This document shows, piece by piece, positions 46,589 to 57,636 of a stretch of DNA of 64,000 nucleotides. This DNA is from Diphasiastrum complanatum. Lineage: Eukaryota; Streptophyta; Lycopodiopsida; Lycopodiales; Lycopodiaceae. The first letter of the stretch is position 1. Every line of letters begins with the position of its first letter. The translations under genes were made by a program, and so were the position numbers. Location of the stretch: positions 41,865,723 through 41,929,722 of the forward strand of contig CM055095.1 of assembly GCA_029204225.1 (NCBI GenBank), in the 5' to 3' direction. The notes under the pieces are model-generated. The model saw nothing but the letters and a program-made list of their open reading frames with translations, made no database searches and was not told the DNA's origin.

Positions 46589-49009
46589 CTATGCAAGTGG
46601 AGCCTGATCATTTGCAAAAAGTTCTTGCACCGTCTTGTTTGTATCAATAAAGGAACGACCTGGCTCTTTTTTCACACCCCTGTCCTTCATCAAATTTCTC
46701 ACCTTGGCTTTTTCCTCCCATCTGCCAGCTGCACCATAAATATTGGAAAGAAGGACATATGCTGCAGGGTTTCCTGGTTCCAACTCAATTAACTGCTCTA
46801 TAACAACTTCAGCTAAGTCTAAATTGCCATGGAGCCGACAAGCACTAAGAAAAGCCCTCCAGATATTTGCATCTGGTGGAATCGGCATTGCCTTGATGAA
46901 GTTGTATGCCTCATCCAAATGCCCAGCTCTTCCGAAAAGGTCAATCATGCATACAAAGTGCTCAGACTTTGGGGTAAAGTGATAAACCTGAATCATATGA
47001 TTGAATAACCTACGACCCTGATCCAACAACCCCAGATGGCTGCATACTGTGAGAACACTTGTGAAAGTTAACTCGTCTGGCATTAGGTTTTCCTCTTGCA
47101 TCCTCCAAAATAGTCTGAAAGCTTCCTTGCTATTCCCATGAACTGCATAACCAGTAATCATTGCATTCCAACAAACTCTATCTCTCTTGGGCATACTATT
47201 GAATACTTGACGTGCATCCGTAAGACTCCCACACTTGGCATACATGCTAATAAGAGCCGTTGCCACAATAACCTTAGTCTCTAAACCGGCAGCGATGACG
47301 TCACAATGCACCTGCTTCCCCTCTTCCAGTGCAGTAAGACTGGCACATGAATGAAGTAAAGAGACAAAGGTGACTTCATCCGCTTTAATATTTCGACTTT
47401 TCATTTCCTGGTACAGGCGTATAGCTTCAAATGCACTTTCATGTCTAGAATATCCTGTAATCATGGCATTCCAGGTAACAAGGTTTCGCACACACATTTT
47501 GTCAAATGATTCTCGAGCATGTATTACACTCCCACACTTGGCATACATGCTAATAAGAGCTGTTCCAACGAAGACGTCTAACTCATAACCAGCTTCAATT
47601 GCAGATGCATGGATCTTTTTTCCCTCGTCTAAAGCTTCCAAATTAGCACATGCATTAAGGATGCAGACAAATGTAACTGCATCTGGCTTCAAACCTGCGT
47701 GTTTTAACTCCCTCCATAGCTTTAAAGCATTGTGACCCTCCCCATGCTTGGCATAAGCTGCTAACATTGCATTGCAGGGGACTATACCACGTCTTGACAT
47801 TCTGTCAAATGCTTGGCGAGCATTTTCTAATTCACCACAGTTTCCATACATGGTCACCAAGGCTGTTCCAACAAAGGCATCCGATTCCAAACCAGATTCT
47901 AAAACATCAACATGAACCTTCTTTCCCTGTTCCAATGCTTCTACGCTGGCACATGTACCAAGGATATAAACGTAAGTAAACCCATTTGGCTTTAATCCAT
48001 CCTCCCTCAATTGCTGATAAAGCTCCCAAACGTTGTGAGCATTCCCAAGCTTGGCATATCCTGCAATCATAGCATTCCAGGACCCTATGTCTTTCTTAAC
48101 CATTTTATTGAAAATATTTAAGGCATTGACCAGACATCCACAGTTCGCATACATGGTGATAAGTGCATTTCCAACTGAAATGTGTGAATCAAAACCAGCT
48201 TTGATAATGTCAGAGTGTATCATTTTACCAACATCTAAGCTTGCTAGCCGGGAACATGAGCCAAGGAGGCAGACAAAAGTCACCTGGTCGGGCTCCACTT
48301 CTTCGCATTTCATCTGCTTGTAGACTTGGATTGTTTCATTGCTGCTCCCAAGTTTGGAGTAAGCTGCAATCATCGCAGTCCAAGACACGGTGTCTCGTTG
48401 AGCCATCCTGTGAAACACTCCACGCGCAAGCACAAGACTGCCGCACTTTGCATACATATCAATAAGAGCATTTGCAACATACATTTCTGACTCCAAGCCA
48501 GCTTTTATTACGTCAACATGGAGCAGCCTGCCTTGTTTTAGGTCTGCAAAACTCGCACACACATTAGATACTAGAACATAAGTGATTCTGTCTGGCTTAA
48601 CGTTTTCCAACTTCATTCTTTGGTACAACTGCAAAGCCTCTCCGCACTTCTTTTGCTTCGCATACCCAGAAAGCATAGCATTCCATGGAACGGCATCTTG
48701 CTTAGGTATTCTGTCAAATATTTCACGCGCACGCAACAGACTCCCACATCTGGCATACATGTTCACAAGCGTGGTGGCTACATATCCATTAGACTCAAAT
48801 CCAAGCTTGACAATGTGAGAATGTACCTCCTTGCCACTGGCTAACGCCTTCAGTTTTGCACATTCTTGCAAAAGGGCAACATACAAAACCGAGATGTTTC
48901 TATAATCATGTCGATCTAAGGAATCCAAAACGTGCAAAGCCTCCTGCAATCGTCCATCCCTGAATAACCTTCGGACATAATTGCGATCACGCACTGATAA
49001 CAGCAACAT
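46589..49009 (-). CDS. PLS-class pentatricopeptide repeat protein, E type, intronless
   Basis: 806 residues in one uninterrupted frame. It consists of about 24 PPR motifs in P-L-S triplets with a period near 101 residues; the phrase ALIxMYAKCGSL recurs in at least six blocks, each preceded by H..xIxxGxxxxxxV and followed by ARxxFDxMxxRDxVxWNAMIxGYxxxG. The C-terminus has the FVCMIDLFGRAGHLDEA, AYVLLSNIYGAAGRWEE and VKKEPGRSFIDTN blocks of the E1/E2 extension and then stops; no DYW deaminase follows. Proteins of this class bind organellar RNA one base per repeat and usually direct C-to-U editing, recruiting a DYW protein when they lack one. Targeting is presumably mitochondrial or plastid; the N-terminus (MLLLSVRDRNYVRRLFRDG) is short but basic. 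The start is the first ATG in the frame. Confidence 0.93.
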   Translation of the reverse strand: MLLLSVRDRNYVRRLFRDGRLQEALHVLDSLDRHDYRNISVLYVALLQECAKLKALASGKEVHSHIVKLGFESNGYVATTLVNMYARCGSLLRAREIFDRIPKQDAVPWNAMLSGYAKQKKCGEALQLYQRMKLENVKPDRITYVLVSNVCASFADLKQGRLLHVDVIKAGLESEMYVANALIDMYAKCGSLVLARGVFHRMAQRDTVSWTAMIAAYSKLGSSNETIQVYKQMKCEEVEPDQVTFVCLLGSCSRLASLDVGKMIHSDIIKAGFDSHISVGNALITMYANCGCLVNALNIFNKMVKKDIGSWNAMIAGYAKLGNAHNVWELYQQLREDGLKPNGFTYVYILGTCASVEALEQGKKVHVDVLESGLESDAFVGTALVTMYGNCGELENARQAFDRMSRRGIVPCNAMLAAYAKHGEGHNALKLWRELKHAGLKPDAVTFVCILNACANLEALDEGKKIHASAIEAGYELDVFVGTALISMYAKCGSVIHARESFDKMCVRNLVTWNAMITGYSRHESAFEAIRLYQEMKSRNIKADEVTFVSLLHSCASLTALEEGKQVHCDVIAAGLETKVIVATALISMYAKCGSLTDARQVFNSMPKRDRVCWNAMITGYAVHGNSKEAFRLFWRMQEENLMPDELTFTSVLTVCSHLGLLDQGRRLFNHMIQVYHFTPKSEHFVCMIDLFGRAGHLDEAYNFIKAMPIPPDANIWRAFLSACRLHGNLDLAEVVIEQLIELEPGNPAAYVLLSNIYGAAGRWEEKAKVRNLMKDRGVKKEPGRSFIDTNKTVQELFANDQAPLA

Positions 49010-49339
49010 TTTAAACAGATTACCCTAGAGAGATTAGAATTTGGACCAATTTGTTCCTGAAACTTGCACAATCGCACTATGCAAACCATGAAAGCAGGTG
49101 CGTGAAATCATCTTCACACACCCTCCTGCTGCCGACTGAGCCGTTGTTTCGTGTTGAAACTGAAAGAGGTAGAGATCCAAACGACCATAGAAGTAAGGGT
49201 TTAGTATCTTATATGGAAAGGTAGAAGGGTTTTAGAAGGGTTTTATCCTTCTATGGAGAAACATACTACTCTTTGAAGAAGAAACATCCTGTTCTAATAA
49301 TAAGATGAAAACCATCTAATCCAAAGGAGTGCACCGGAA
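49010..49339 (-). other. Upstream region of the PPR gene
   Basis: Presumed 5' UTR and promoter of the PPR gene. I see no clear TATA box. Copia remnants begin at about 49340. Confidence 0.35.
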
Positions 49340-50108
49340 ATAATTCCCTCACTCTTATGGATATGGACATAGACCTTGCATCCAAAATCGTACCCTTTTT
49401 CTTTTTGCTATCCCATTCAGTTGAGGTGTATGAACTTGTTCAAATTGTTGCCTGATTCCGATTCCATGCTCTTTGTAGAAGTTGATAAATGTTGTAAAAC
49501 GATACTCACCTCCTTAATATGATGTCAACACCTTGATATTGGCATTTGCTTTTGGTTTTCTACCAATGCCTTACAAGCCCTTGAAGCACTCAAATGTCCT
49601 ATAGATTCATGTTCTTCTCGAATAATCATCAATGAACGTTAAGAAGTAGAACACTCCACCTATTGACATTGTCTTCATTGGTCCACACAAATCCGAGTGC
49701 ATAAATTTGCTCGCCTATGGAATGTAGCTCGTCCCTTATTGCCTTGATTTTGGTCATATATGTTTGAATGTGTTCCCCTTGCTCTATACGGGCACTAATC
49801 AATTTTGACTTCAAAGACATAATTCTTGATGGGTTTGAAGTCTCGAACTGCTCTTTTAGTACATCTCAGGCTTGTCTTGGTGTCACAACATCACTGATGT
49901 GGGTAATGATGTGGTCCTTCACCAATGTTGTTGATAAAGGTCAACGCCCTCCTCATCTTCATGTCGAGCACTTTGATGTCTGCTTCACTTGGCAGTCTTC
50001 TCTCATCGTCTCTGAAAGGTTTTTCATTTTGAACTTCTATACTGCATAGTTGGAAATCTCGTCCAATTTGTTATTTTCGCCCAAAATGGACTCTCCCATG
50101 TTTGCCAT
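49340..50108 (-). pseudogene. Copia remnant with fused gag and integrase pieces
   Basis: From the ATG at 50108 the frame reads MANMGESI..KLDEISNYAV and meets a TAG (50037-50039) where the conserved gag Trp is expected. The UBN2-type gag continues to about 49690 (SRIMSLKSKLISARIEQGEH). Then, without zinc knuckle or protease, integrase core pieces follow: FIDDYSR (near 49640), GGEYRFTTFINFYKEHGI and TPQLNGIAKRK (49500-49400). An internal deletion has therefore joined gag to integrase. Many stops; old copy. Immediately beyond lies the promoter side of the PPR gene. Confidence 0.75.
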
Positions 50109-51660
50109 CTCCAAAATGCCTAAAACTCCACTTGTAGGCTAAAAAGAGTATGTCGGAGTAAATGGCGATGTCAAAATTCAAAAATAAAGATCTATAATTT
50201 TTTGCCTACCAAGTCACCCGCCACTTTGCCACAAAATTGAAAGCCAAATCGCTTTCGCTTTTGAAAATGCTTCTCACCACGAATTTCCAATTTCGTGCCC
50301 TATAAAGTGGTGAAATCCATTTTGGCATTCTCTGAGCACTTCCTCCATGGCAAACACTTTGTTTTGCGGTACCGTACTTGTAGGTACAATACGGGTTCCC
50401 TTTGTTTGGAGTTCGTATGCCTTCGTTTGGTCCAAAACCGTTAAAGTGAAAATAAGGGCCTTTTTAAAAAATCAACTATTTCTTCGTAGTGAAGAAAATT
50501 CACTTTTCAAGCAATTTTGGGCCTTGGGTCCATCCAAATTGAATTTTTTTTAATGAAGTTGAAGGTTGTTTTGCTCTTCAAGGCACTTCTCCCTTCAAGT
50601 TAATCTTGGCCATTGAAAGTAGAGAACTCCATCTAGGCCACCAAATCAACTTTAAATCATGGCCCTAGGTGAATGTGGGCATCTTGTGGTTGGGAGCGAA
50701 TTTGAGCATTGAAATGGACACCTAGAGCACTTTTACACTCTTTTACACTACTACATCTTCTTCATGTAGATGCACAAGCTGTCTCTCCTTGTGTGGTAGC
50801 ACCCTCCATCCTCTTCTTTGGCTTGATCTCATTCAATTTTTGAGCACTTTCAATGTCGTCTTAGGCCTAGACTAAAGGCGCCCTACCATTTATGAGTCCG
50901 TAGAACATTCAATTGCCAAAAAAAGATGGAGACACGGTGGAATAAGCCCAACTTGAAAAAGAGATTTTTTAAACATTTTTTCACCCTTTTTTTTTTGCCA
51001 AAAAACCACTAGGCTATTTAATAATTGGCAATTCTTTCTTTATGGCTATTTAGTGGACTAGAATGGATACCTTCATGTCCTTACGACCTCCATAATGGTG
51101 CACGAACGGTAAAGTTATTCTTGATTTTGTGAAAAACTTGTTATTCTCACCCGATTTTTTTCACAAATCAACTGCAAAATTATCGATTTTTAACCATGTT
51201 TTACCCCATTTGATGTTATGCACAGGCTAAAGATCCCTGTACTGAGCTTGGCAACCCTCCATATGCCTAAAACTATGCACCGGTGTTTCACTTTTCGTTT
51301 CTACTCGTCGAAAATCCCAAACTCTCAGAAAACTATTCTCCCGAAGCTATCTTCAATGGCTACTCTGTACTGTGCACACTCCCTATACGGCTCTACTACC
51401 AGTTTAAAATTCAATTGAAACAGGATCACAGATCATGCAACATAGTAACATACACAAAAAACACTCTCCCACACCAAGCTCACATTGCAACTATATTTCC
51501 AAAAACCAAAATACATTGTACATATAGCTTTTTTTTTGGCAACCCATGCATGATCCAGGTTGCCATTGATGGGACGCATGTTCTGTCGACTTGCCTTGTG
51601 GTGAGGCCAACTAGTCCTAATCAACCGATAAGACCCACAAAATAATAACACAATAGTTCT
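50109..51660. other. Stretch without recognisable genes
   Basis: Mostly A/T-rich DNA with no domain-bearing frame. The frames at 50347-50553, 51218-51418 and 51283-51645 have no recognisable domain. Confidence 0.45.
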
Positions 51661-52393
51661 GCTTTTATTCTAATTGTTCTTTGATTCGAGAGCTACATTA
51701 CAGGAGTTCCAAAATGCCACATAAGAGAGAAAAAATTGTCGAATTTTGAAACTCCAACCAAGTTTTTGGTCTGCCCACAACATGACCTCACTAGTAACAT
51801 GTATATGTTGGGAGTCGTGCGTTGCTCCGATACGACTAATGAGAATCGTGAGAAGAAAATTCACGAAACATTTGCGACTCTCTTTTGAGATTTGGATGGA
51901 GTTCAGGTGCGTTTGCTGGGCACTGCCAGCTGAAACACTCCTACAATCCTCCAGAGAGTAGTCAGTTACTACTGATCTACGTTTATAAAAGTAATACAGC
52001 ATTCGACTTCATTTCAACCAAGGTGCGAAATTCAAAAGGAACAAGAAAACTCAGACATATGAAAAATAAACAGCATAAGCATTCGACATCCAAGATCAGA
52101 CACAACCAGAAAAAATAATCTATATTGACTTTCTCTGATTTCTTCAGGGCACTGCATGCGAATTCACGCAGTGCGTTGGCGTGAGAGAAGCACGGCTCTC
52201 TCACAAGTAGTAGTCTCGCTTCACTAGCGAACAATTGGATCTTCTGATCCTAGACAAAATTATCTTCTCGCACACAGGCGAAGCTTCTGTCTGTATTCAT
52301 CTTGATTGCTTACTAGCATCAGACTTATCTGTGTATCATGTTCTGATATGTGTCAAGCATTATCCAGTAAGCACGGTCTCTCTATGTAAACCT
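51661..52393. mobile_element. Worn LTR-like sequence split by copia F, left part
   Basis: The segment CACGCAGTGCGTTGGCGTGA..CTCTCACAAGTAGTAGTCTC (52150-52215) resembles CAACGCGTCGGCACAAGAGA..CTCTCACAAACTATATCAAA (61677-61735) in the LTR at 61331-62261. The sequence resumes at 58172 after copia F. The outer boundary is unclear. Confidence 0.4.
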
Positions 52394-53085
52394 TGTGAAA
52401 AATTGCCTACATTGGCAAATCTAGCCATGTAGAATATTGTACATTTTGTCAATATTGTTTGTTGGTTACTTGAATGGCCAAAGTGCCACTTGTACATACA
52501 CACCTAAAGTAGGTTACCACGAGTCAAGAGGAGTGGTTGTGTCTATTTGGTAGTGATTCCTACTTTGTAGGATCTAGACCATGATTTATGATGAGATTTG
52601 TACCTACCATGCACCTACCAAGCATGACTCTTGGATCTAGGCTAGGGTTTTCACATTAGGGCAAGAAAGTGGAGTCTACTTCCTTATTACATGCTGGATT
52701 TTCACCTAACTTTGCAAAGGAAGTGTGTTTTACTATGTATTTCCATTCTCCATAGTGAGAAGATAGAAACTTTTTGGAGCCTCAAGGAGAAACTCGAGTT
52801 TCCTCTCATTGTATGGTGATTACTCTATTTTTTCCAATGAAACCCAACTTTGGCACTTTGTAAACACTGTCTACAGGCCGTACTACAGCCTTATTTCCAC
52901 ACGTGTGGAGTTGGATTAGACTATTTGATCAATGCTTTGATTGTCTCTACTTGTTTCCTATCAAGCTGCTAAACTAGATCTTGTTTTCTGATGACTAGTT
53001 TCTGATAGATTGTTTAACAAGCATATAATCACCTTGTGGATCATTCAAAGATCCATTTATGGTCCTTAGTACTGTACTTTTCACA
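52394..53085 (+). repeat. Copia F 5' LTR
   Basis: 692 bp, TGTGAAAAATTGCC at the start and CTTTTCACA at the end. It contains the 123 bp absent from the 3' LTR (about 52740-52862), which includes the polypyrimidine/AT part GTGATTACTCTATTTTTTCC that may belong to the promoter. Confidence 0.95.
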
Positions 53086-53100
53086 TGGTATCAGAGCCAA
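53086..53100 (+). other. Copia F primer binding site
   Basis: TGGTATCAGAGCCAA directly after the 5' LTR, complementary to the initiator tRNA-Met 3' end. Confidence 0.9.
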
Positions 53101-53623
53101 GTACAAGGCCATTGATCTGTGTTTGAATCTAATCCAGTTTTAGTAGGTTTTGGTGCAAAAAGCTAGTATTGGAAGGGCGAGCTGGTATCCAGGTTTTGGT
53201 GAGGGGATTTGATCCCAAACTTTTTCAGGATCAAAATCCGTACTGTTCACACGTGTGGGCATCTCTGAACCAGCATTTAATAACCCATATTCATTGGATC
53301 ATAGAAAATTCATATGGTGTCAATTTGATGTAATTTTTGGTGCAAATCCTAGGATAAGCTACCAAGATCACTTGCCATTGATTAGTTTTGAATTTGTTTC
53401 ATGAAAACTAATTAATCTAGGCTGATTTCAGACCTTCTTAAAGTGAAAACCAGGTCTTGAAAGTACATCAAAGTGAATGAGAGATAGAGTCAGTTTTTGT
53501 CCAAGAATAGCCAAGATTGGCAAGATTTGCTTGAGTGTAGTTTTCATCTCATCTTATCTTCATTCTTGCTTGTGAGGGAGTGATAGAACTGTGATTACAA
53601 ATCCATCTATTGGATTAGAAGTC
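53101..53623 (+). other. Copia F leader
   Basis: Untranslated leader between PBS and the gag start codon. No separate gene is seen. Confidence 0.6.
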
Positions 53624-54484
53624 ATGGGAGCCTACCTTCTAGAAGCTAGTGAGAGGTCAAATTCTACCAATTATGCTATTTGAAAAGTGAGGATGGAGTC
53701 ACTAATGGTGCTTCAGGATCTTTATGAGTTTCTAATAGATGATGAAGATGAACCTCTAGGTGCACAGGAATTAGTGAGATACAAGAAGAGGCTTAGGCTT
53801 GCACTTCATTGTATTAAGATGAATGTAAGCAATGATCTTTTAAGGGAAGTATCATCATGTAAGAGTGCTAAAGAGGCTTGGGAATCTTTAAAATCTATCT
53901 ATGAGTCTAGTAACACTTCGAGGGTTCTCATGCTTAGGAATCAGATTCTACAAAGCATGAAGAGGAGTGATGAGAGTGCACAAGATTATGTGCTAAGAAT
54001 GAAGTCTCTTAATAGGGAGTTAGCTTCCATTGGAGAGAAGATTCAAGATAGTGAGCTTGTTCAGATTGTCCTAAATGGTCTAGGGAGTGGCTTTACAAAT
54101 TTGGTCCAAAGCTTTGCAATCCAAGACACTTTGCCTACTATAGAAAAGCTACACAGTGTATTAGTAGCTGAAGAGTGTAGGATGTTGCACACCAATGCAA
54201 GAATGAATGCTATTTCTCTGCAGGATGGTGATGAGAAAGCTAATTTCTCATTCAAAAGCAAGAAGAAGACCAATGGCAAGAAGAAGCACTTCAAGGAGAC
54301 TAAGGAGGAGGATGAGGCTTCAAGCTCAAAGGGCAAGATCAAAGACAATCCAAGTACAAATGTTTTTTCTGTGGAAAGAAAGGACATTTTGCATCAGAAT
54401 GTCTCAAGAAGAAAAAGGCACAAGAGAGCAAACAAAGCAACATTGCACATCAGGAGGAAGAGGAGGATGAAGATTCATCCTTGA
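53624..54484 (+). pseudogene. Copia F gag, with premature stop and frame change
   Basis: The ATG at 53624 opens MGAYLLEASERSNSTNYAI and meets TGA at 53681-53683, where relatives have Trp (NYxLWKVRMESL). The frame then runs open from there, with the next ATG at 53693, as a UBN2-type gag (ALHCIKMNVSNDLLREVSSC, SAQDYVLRMKSLNRELASIG) to about 54340. The CCHC knuckle CFFCGKKGHFASEC (54361-54402) is readable only in the pol frame, so a one-frame shift lies between about 54320 and 54360. Apart from these two lesions the domain is well kept. Copia F otherwise looks as if gag and pol were meant to be a single frame. Confidence 0.88.
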
Positions 54485-57400
54485 TGGTTTCCAACAAACC
54501 ACCATCATCCAAGAGCAACACCAATGATTCTTGGTGGATTGATAGTGGGGCAAGTTCCCACATGACATATCAAAAGGACATATTCTCCACCTTACTTTCT
54601 TACAATGACTTACATAGATCAATCTATACTACAAGTAGTCAAGAATGTAAGATAAGTGGAATAGGAGCAATTCCCTTGTATGTGGGATCATCCAAAAGGA
54701 TGAATCTAGATAATGCTCTTTATGTTCCTAAGTTAACCAAGAATTTGCTTAGTGTTGGCCAGTTAATGGATAATGGCCTAGATGTACAATTTAAGTATGG
54801 AGTTTGTTCCATCCTTAGAAATGATGAATGTATAGCCAAAGGCTTTATGCAAGGTAGATTGTTTAAGCTTGATGCTAATATTGCAGTGGAGAGTGTTAAC
54901 TTGGTAAAGGTGGAGCTATCAAAGGTGGAACTGTGGCACAAAAGGTTGGGCCACCCCAACTACAAAGCCATGGAATCTATGGCTACAAAGGAGCTTGCGA
55001 TTGGACTCCCCAAGCATTTGTCAAAGTGTGGGAAGAGATGTGAAGCATGCAGCCTCTCAAAGGCTCACAAGCTACTCTTCTCAAGATCTACATCAAGATC
55101 AAACTCTCCTCTTGAACTCATCCATTCGGATGTTCATAGTTTTTCACATGAGTCTAATGGTGGTGCCAAGTACTATGTAATCTTCATTGATGACTATTCT
55201 AGATTTTGTTGGATGTACTTCTTGTCTAGCAAATCAATGGTGTTTGATTCTTTTGTAAACTTCAAGACTTTGGTAGAAAATCAACTTAGTACCAAGATTA
55301 AGGTATTAAGGAGTGATAATGGAGGTGAATATATCTCCAATAAGTTGATTGACTTTTGTTTTTCTAATGGCATAAAGAGGGAGTTGTCATGTCCATACAC
55401 CCCTCAACAAAATGGAGTGAGTGAGAGAAAAAATAGATCTCTTTGTGAGTGTGCTAAGGCCTTAAGGCTAGATGCTTCTCTATCCAGACCATTTTGGGGT
55501 GAAGCAATAACTTGTGCTAACTATTTGTGCAATAGATTGCCAAACCAAGCCATTGGAGGAATCACACCATTTGAAGCTCTATTTGGAGAGAAGCCCAATC
55601 TCAAAGATCTCAAAGTTTTTGGATCCACTTGTTATGTACACCAATCCTTGGATAAGAGAAGGAAGGATGATGCAACATCCATCAAAGGCATCTTTGTGGG
55701 ATATGGTGAGAATAGCAAAGGTTATAGAGTCTTCAATCCCATCACTAGCAAGGTAATAGTGAGTAGGGATGTTATTTTTTATGAAGGACATGCTTGTGAT
55801 TTGGATGATAATGCTACTAATCATCTTGATGCCAAGGATCATGCTAGGATGGAGGAGGAGCTTCCAAGTGAAGAAGAACTTGAGGATCCACCTCAAGATG
55901 CAAGAACTCCAAGAACTCCAAGAAGATCTACAAGGGCAAGATCCGAGCCATTGAGGCTCACCTATGATGGTCAAGGTGATCAAAGGGAAGGCTCATCATC
56001 TTTCACATCTTACACCTTTCTTACTTCAATGTTAGATGAGCCAACATGCTATGAAGGTGCTTGTAAGTCTAAGAGTTGGATGGATGCTATGCAAGTAGAG
56101 GATGATGCTCTTATTGAGAATCATACTTGGGATCTTGTGGATCTTCCTCAAGAGAAGAAACCTCTTGATTGCAAGTGGGTGTTTAGATTGAAGTATAATA
56201 AAGATGGATCAATAAGCAAGCATAAAGCTAGGCTTGTTGCCAAAGGTTTTTTACAAACCAAAGGCATTGACTATGATGAGACTTTTGCTCCTGTGGCTAA
56301 GCTTGTTACTATCAGGTTGATCATTAGTCTTGCTACAACCTTCAATTGGGAGCAATTCCAACTTGACTTCACAAATGCATTCCTCAATGGTTATTTGGAG
56401 GAAGAGATCTACATGAGGCAACCCGAGGGCTTCATCAAGGCAAAGCATGAAGGAAAGGTGTGTTTTTTGAGGAAGAGCCTTTATGGGCTCAAGCAAGCAC
56501 CTAGAGCATGGTACTCTAGGCTAAACTCTTTTCTCATTTCCATCAATTTTGTAATGAGTGCCTATGATCCATCATTGTATATAAGTTTTCATGATGGCAT
56601 GATCATTATTCTTGTTTTGTATGTAGATGACATTATCTTGAGTGGTAATGATCTAGATGGAATTAGAGATGTAAAAATTGCTTTAGCAAAAGAGTTTAAG
56701 ATGGTAGATCTCGGCCTATTGATCTTCATTCTTGGAATAGAGGTTATTAGAGGATGTGATTTTAGCTTTATTTGTCAATCTAAATATGCTACATCCATCC
56801 TAGATAGATTTGGAATGAAGAATTGTAAAGGCATTGAGACACCAATGGAGCAACATGTAAAAGCATCTATTGGTTGTGATGAAGCATCCTTTGAGGACAT
56901 CACATTATATAGAAGGCTTATTGGCTCCTTGATCTATTTAACTATAACTAGACCTAATCTTAGTTATAGTGTTGGAAAGTTAAGCCAATTCATGCAAAGT
57001 CCTCTAGTTTCACATTGGAAGATGGCCAAAAGAGTTCTTAGATACATTTCATTCACTAAGAATTTTGGTATTTTGTATAGGGGAACTAATCTTGGCTTAA
57101 GAGCCTATAGTGACTCGGATTTTGCAGGTGACAAAGTGGATAGAAGATCAACAAGTGCCTTTGCAACCTTTCTATGTGATGGAGTAGTATCATGGCTTTC
57201 CAAAAAGCAAGATACCATCTCTCTATCTTCCACAGAATCCGAATACAAGGCCTTGACATCAACATGCAAGGAGGTCTTGTGGCTCAAAAGGCTATTGGTG
57301 GAGCTTCATGTCATGGAGGAGGAGATCCCTATCATCTATTGTGACAACCAATCAGCCCAATCACTTGCAACTAATCCTACATTCCATGCAAGGAGCAAAC

Positions 57401-57636
57401 ACATCGAAATTGCTCATCATTTCGTGAGAGAAAAAGTGCAAGCTAAAGAGATCAAGCTCCAACACGTGCCATCATCAAGTTGCTTGGCTGATTTGTTTAC
57501 TAAACCTTTACCTAAAGATTCATTTGTCAAGCTTAGATCTTCAATTGGAGTTATTGATAAAAGCATTGTGATCTCCAAGGCTAGATTTGAGGAGGAGTGT
57601 GAAAAATTGCCTACATTGGCAAATCTAGCCATGTAG
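54481..57636 (+). CDS. Copia F pol polyprotein (PR-IN-RT-RNaseH), open
   Basis: 1051 codons from the ATG at 54481, although translation would normally enter from gag in the same frame. Protease WWIDSGASSHMTY at residues about 17-29. Pre-integrase finger LWHKRLGHPNYKAM..CEACSLSK. Integrase core HSDVH, IDDYSRFCW, LRSDNGGEYISNK and TPQQNGVSERKNR with all three acidic residues. RT DCKWVFRLKYNKDGSISKHK, DFTNAFLNGYLEEEIYMRQP, KSLYGLKQAPRAWY and LYVDDIILSGND with an intact YVDD. RNase H YSDSDFAGDKVDRRSTSAFA, SLSSTESEYKALTS and IYCDNQSAQSLATNP. The last 13 codons lie in the 3' LTR. No stop or frameshift was seen, so the enzymes could be active if expressed. Confidence 0.95.
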   Translation: MMVSNKPPSSKSNTNDSWWIDSGASSHMTYQKDIFSTLLSYNDLHRSIYTTSSQECKISGIGAIPLYVGSSKRMNLDNALYVPKLTKNLLSVGQLMDNGLDVQFKYGVCSILRNDECIAKGFMQGRLFKLDANIAVESVNLVKVELSKVELWHKRLGHPNYKAMESMATKELAIGLPKHLSKCGKRCEACSLSKAHKLLFSRSTSRSNSPLELIHSDVHSFSHESNGGAKYYVIFIDDYSRFCWMYFLSSKSMVFDSFVNFKTLVENQLSTKIKVLRSDNGGEYISNKLIDFCFSNGIKRELSCPYTPQQNGVSERKNRSLCECAKALRLDASLSRPFWGEAITCANYLCNRLPNQAIGGITPFEALFGEKPNLKDLKVFGSTCYVHQSLDKRRKDDATSIKGIFVGYGENSKGYRVFNPITSKVIVSRDVIFYEGHACDLDDNATNHLDAKDHARMEEELPSEEELEDPPQDARTPRTPRRSTRARSEPLRLTYDGQGDQREGSSSFTSYTFLTSMLDEPTCYEGACKSKSWMDAMQVEDDALIENHTWDLVDLPQEKKPLDCKWVFRLKYNKDGSISKHKARLVAKGFLQTKGIDYDETFAPVAKLVTIRLIISLATTFNWEQFQLDFTNAFLNGYLEEEIYMRQPEGFIKAKHEGKVCFLRKSLYGLKQAPRAWYSRLNSFLISINFVMSAYDPSLYISFHDGMIIILVLYVDDIILSGNDLDGIRDVKIALAKEFKMVDLGLLIFILGIEVIRGCDFSFICQSKYATSILDRFGMKNCKGIETPMEQHVKASIGCDEASFEDITLYRRLIGSLIYLTITRPNLSYSVGKLSQFMQSPLVSHWKMAKRVLRYISFTKNFGILYRGTNLGLRAYSDSDFAGDKVDRRSTSAFATFLCDGVVSWLSKKQDTISLSSTESEYKALTSTCKEVLWLKRLLVELHVMEEEIPIIYCDNQSAQSLATNPTFHARSKHIEIAHHFVREKVQAKEIKLQHVPSSSCLADLFTKPLPKDSFVKLRSSIGVIDKSIVISKARFEEECEKLPTLANLAM

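Noticed and set aside
47370-48844. Several plus-strand frames of 70-90 codons
   Set aside because: They lie antisense to the PPR gene and mirror its repeats.
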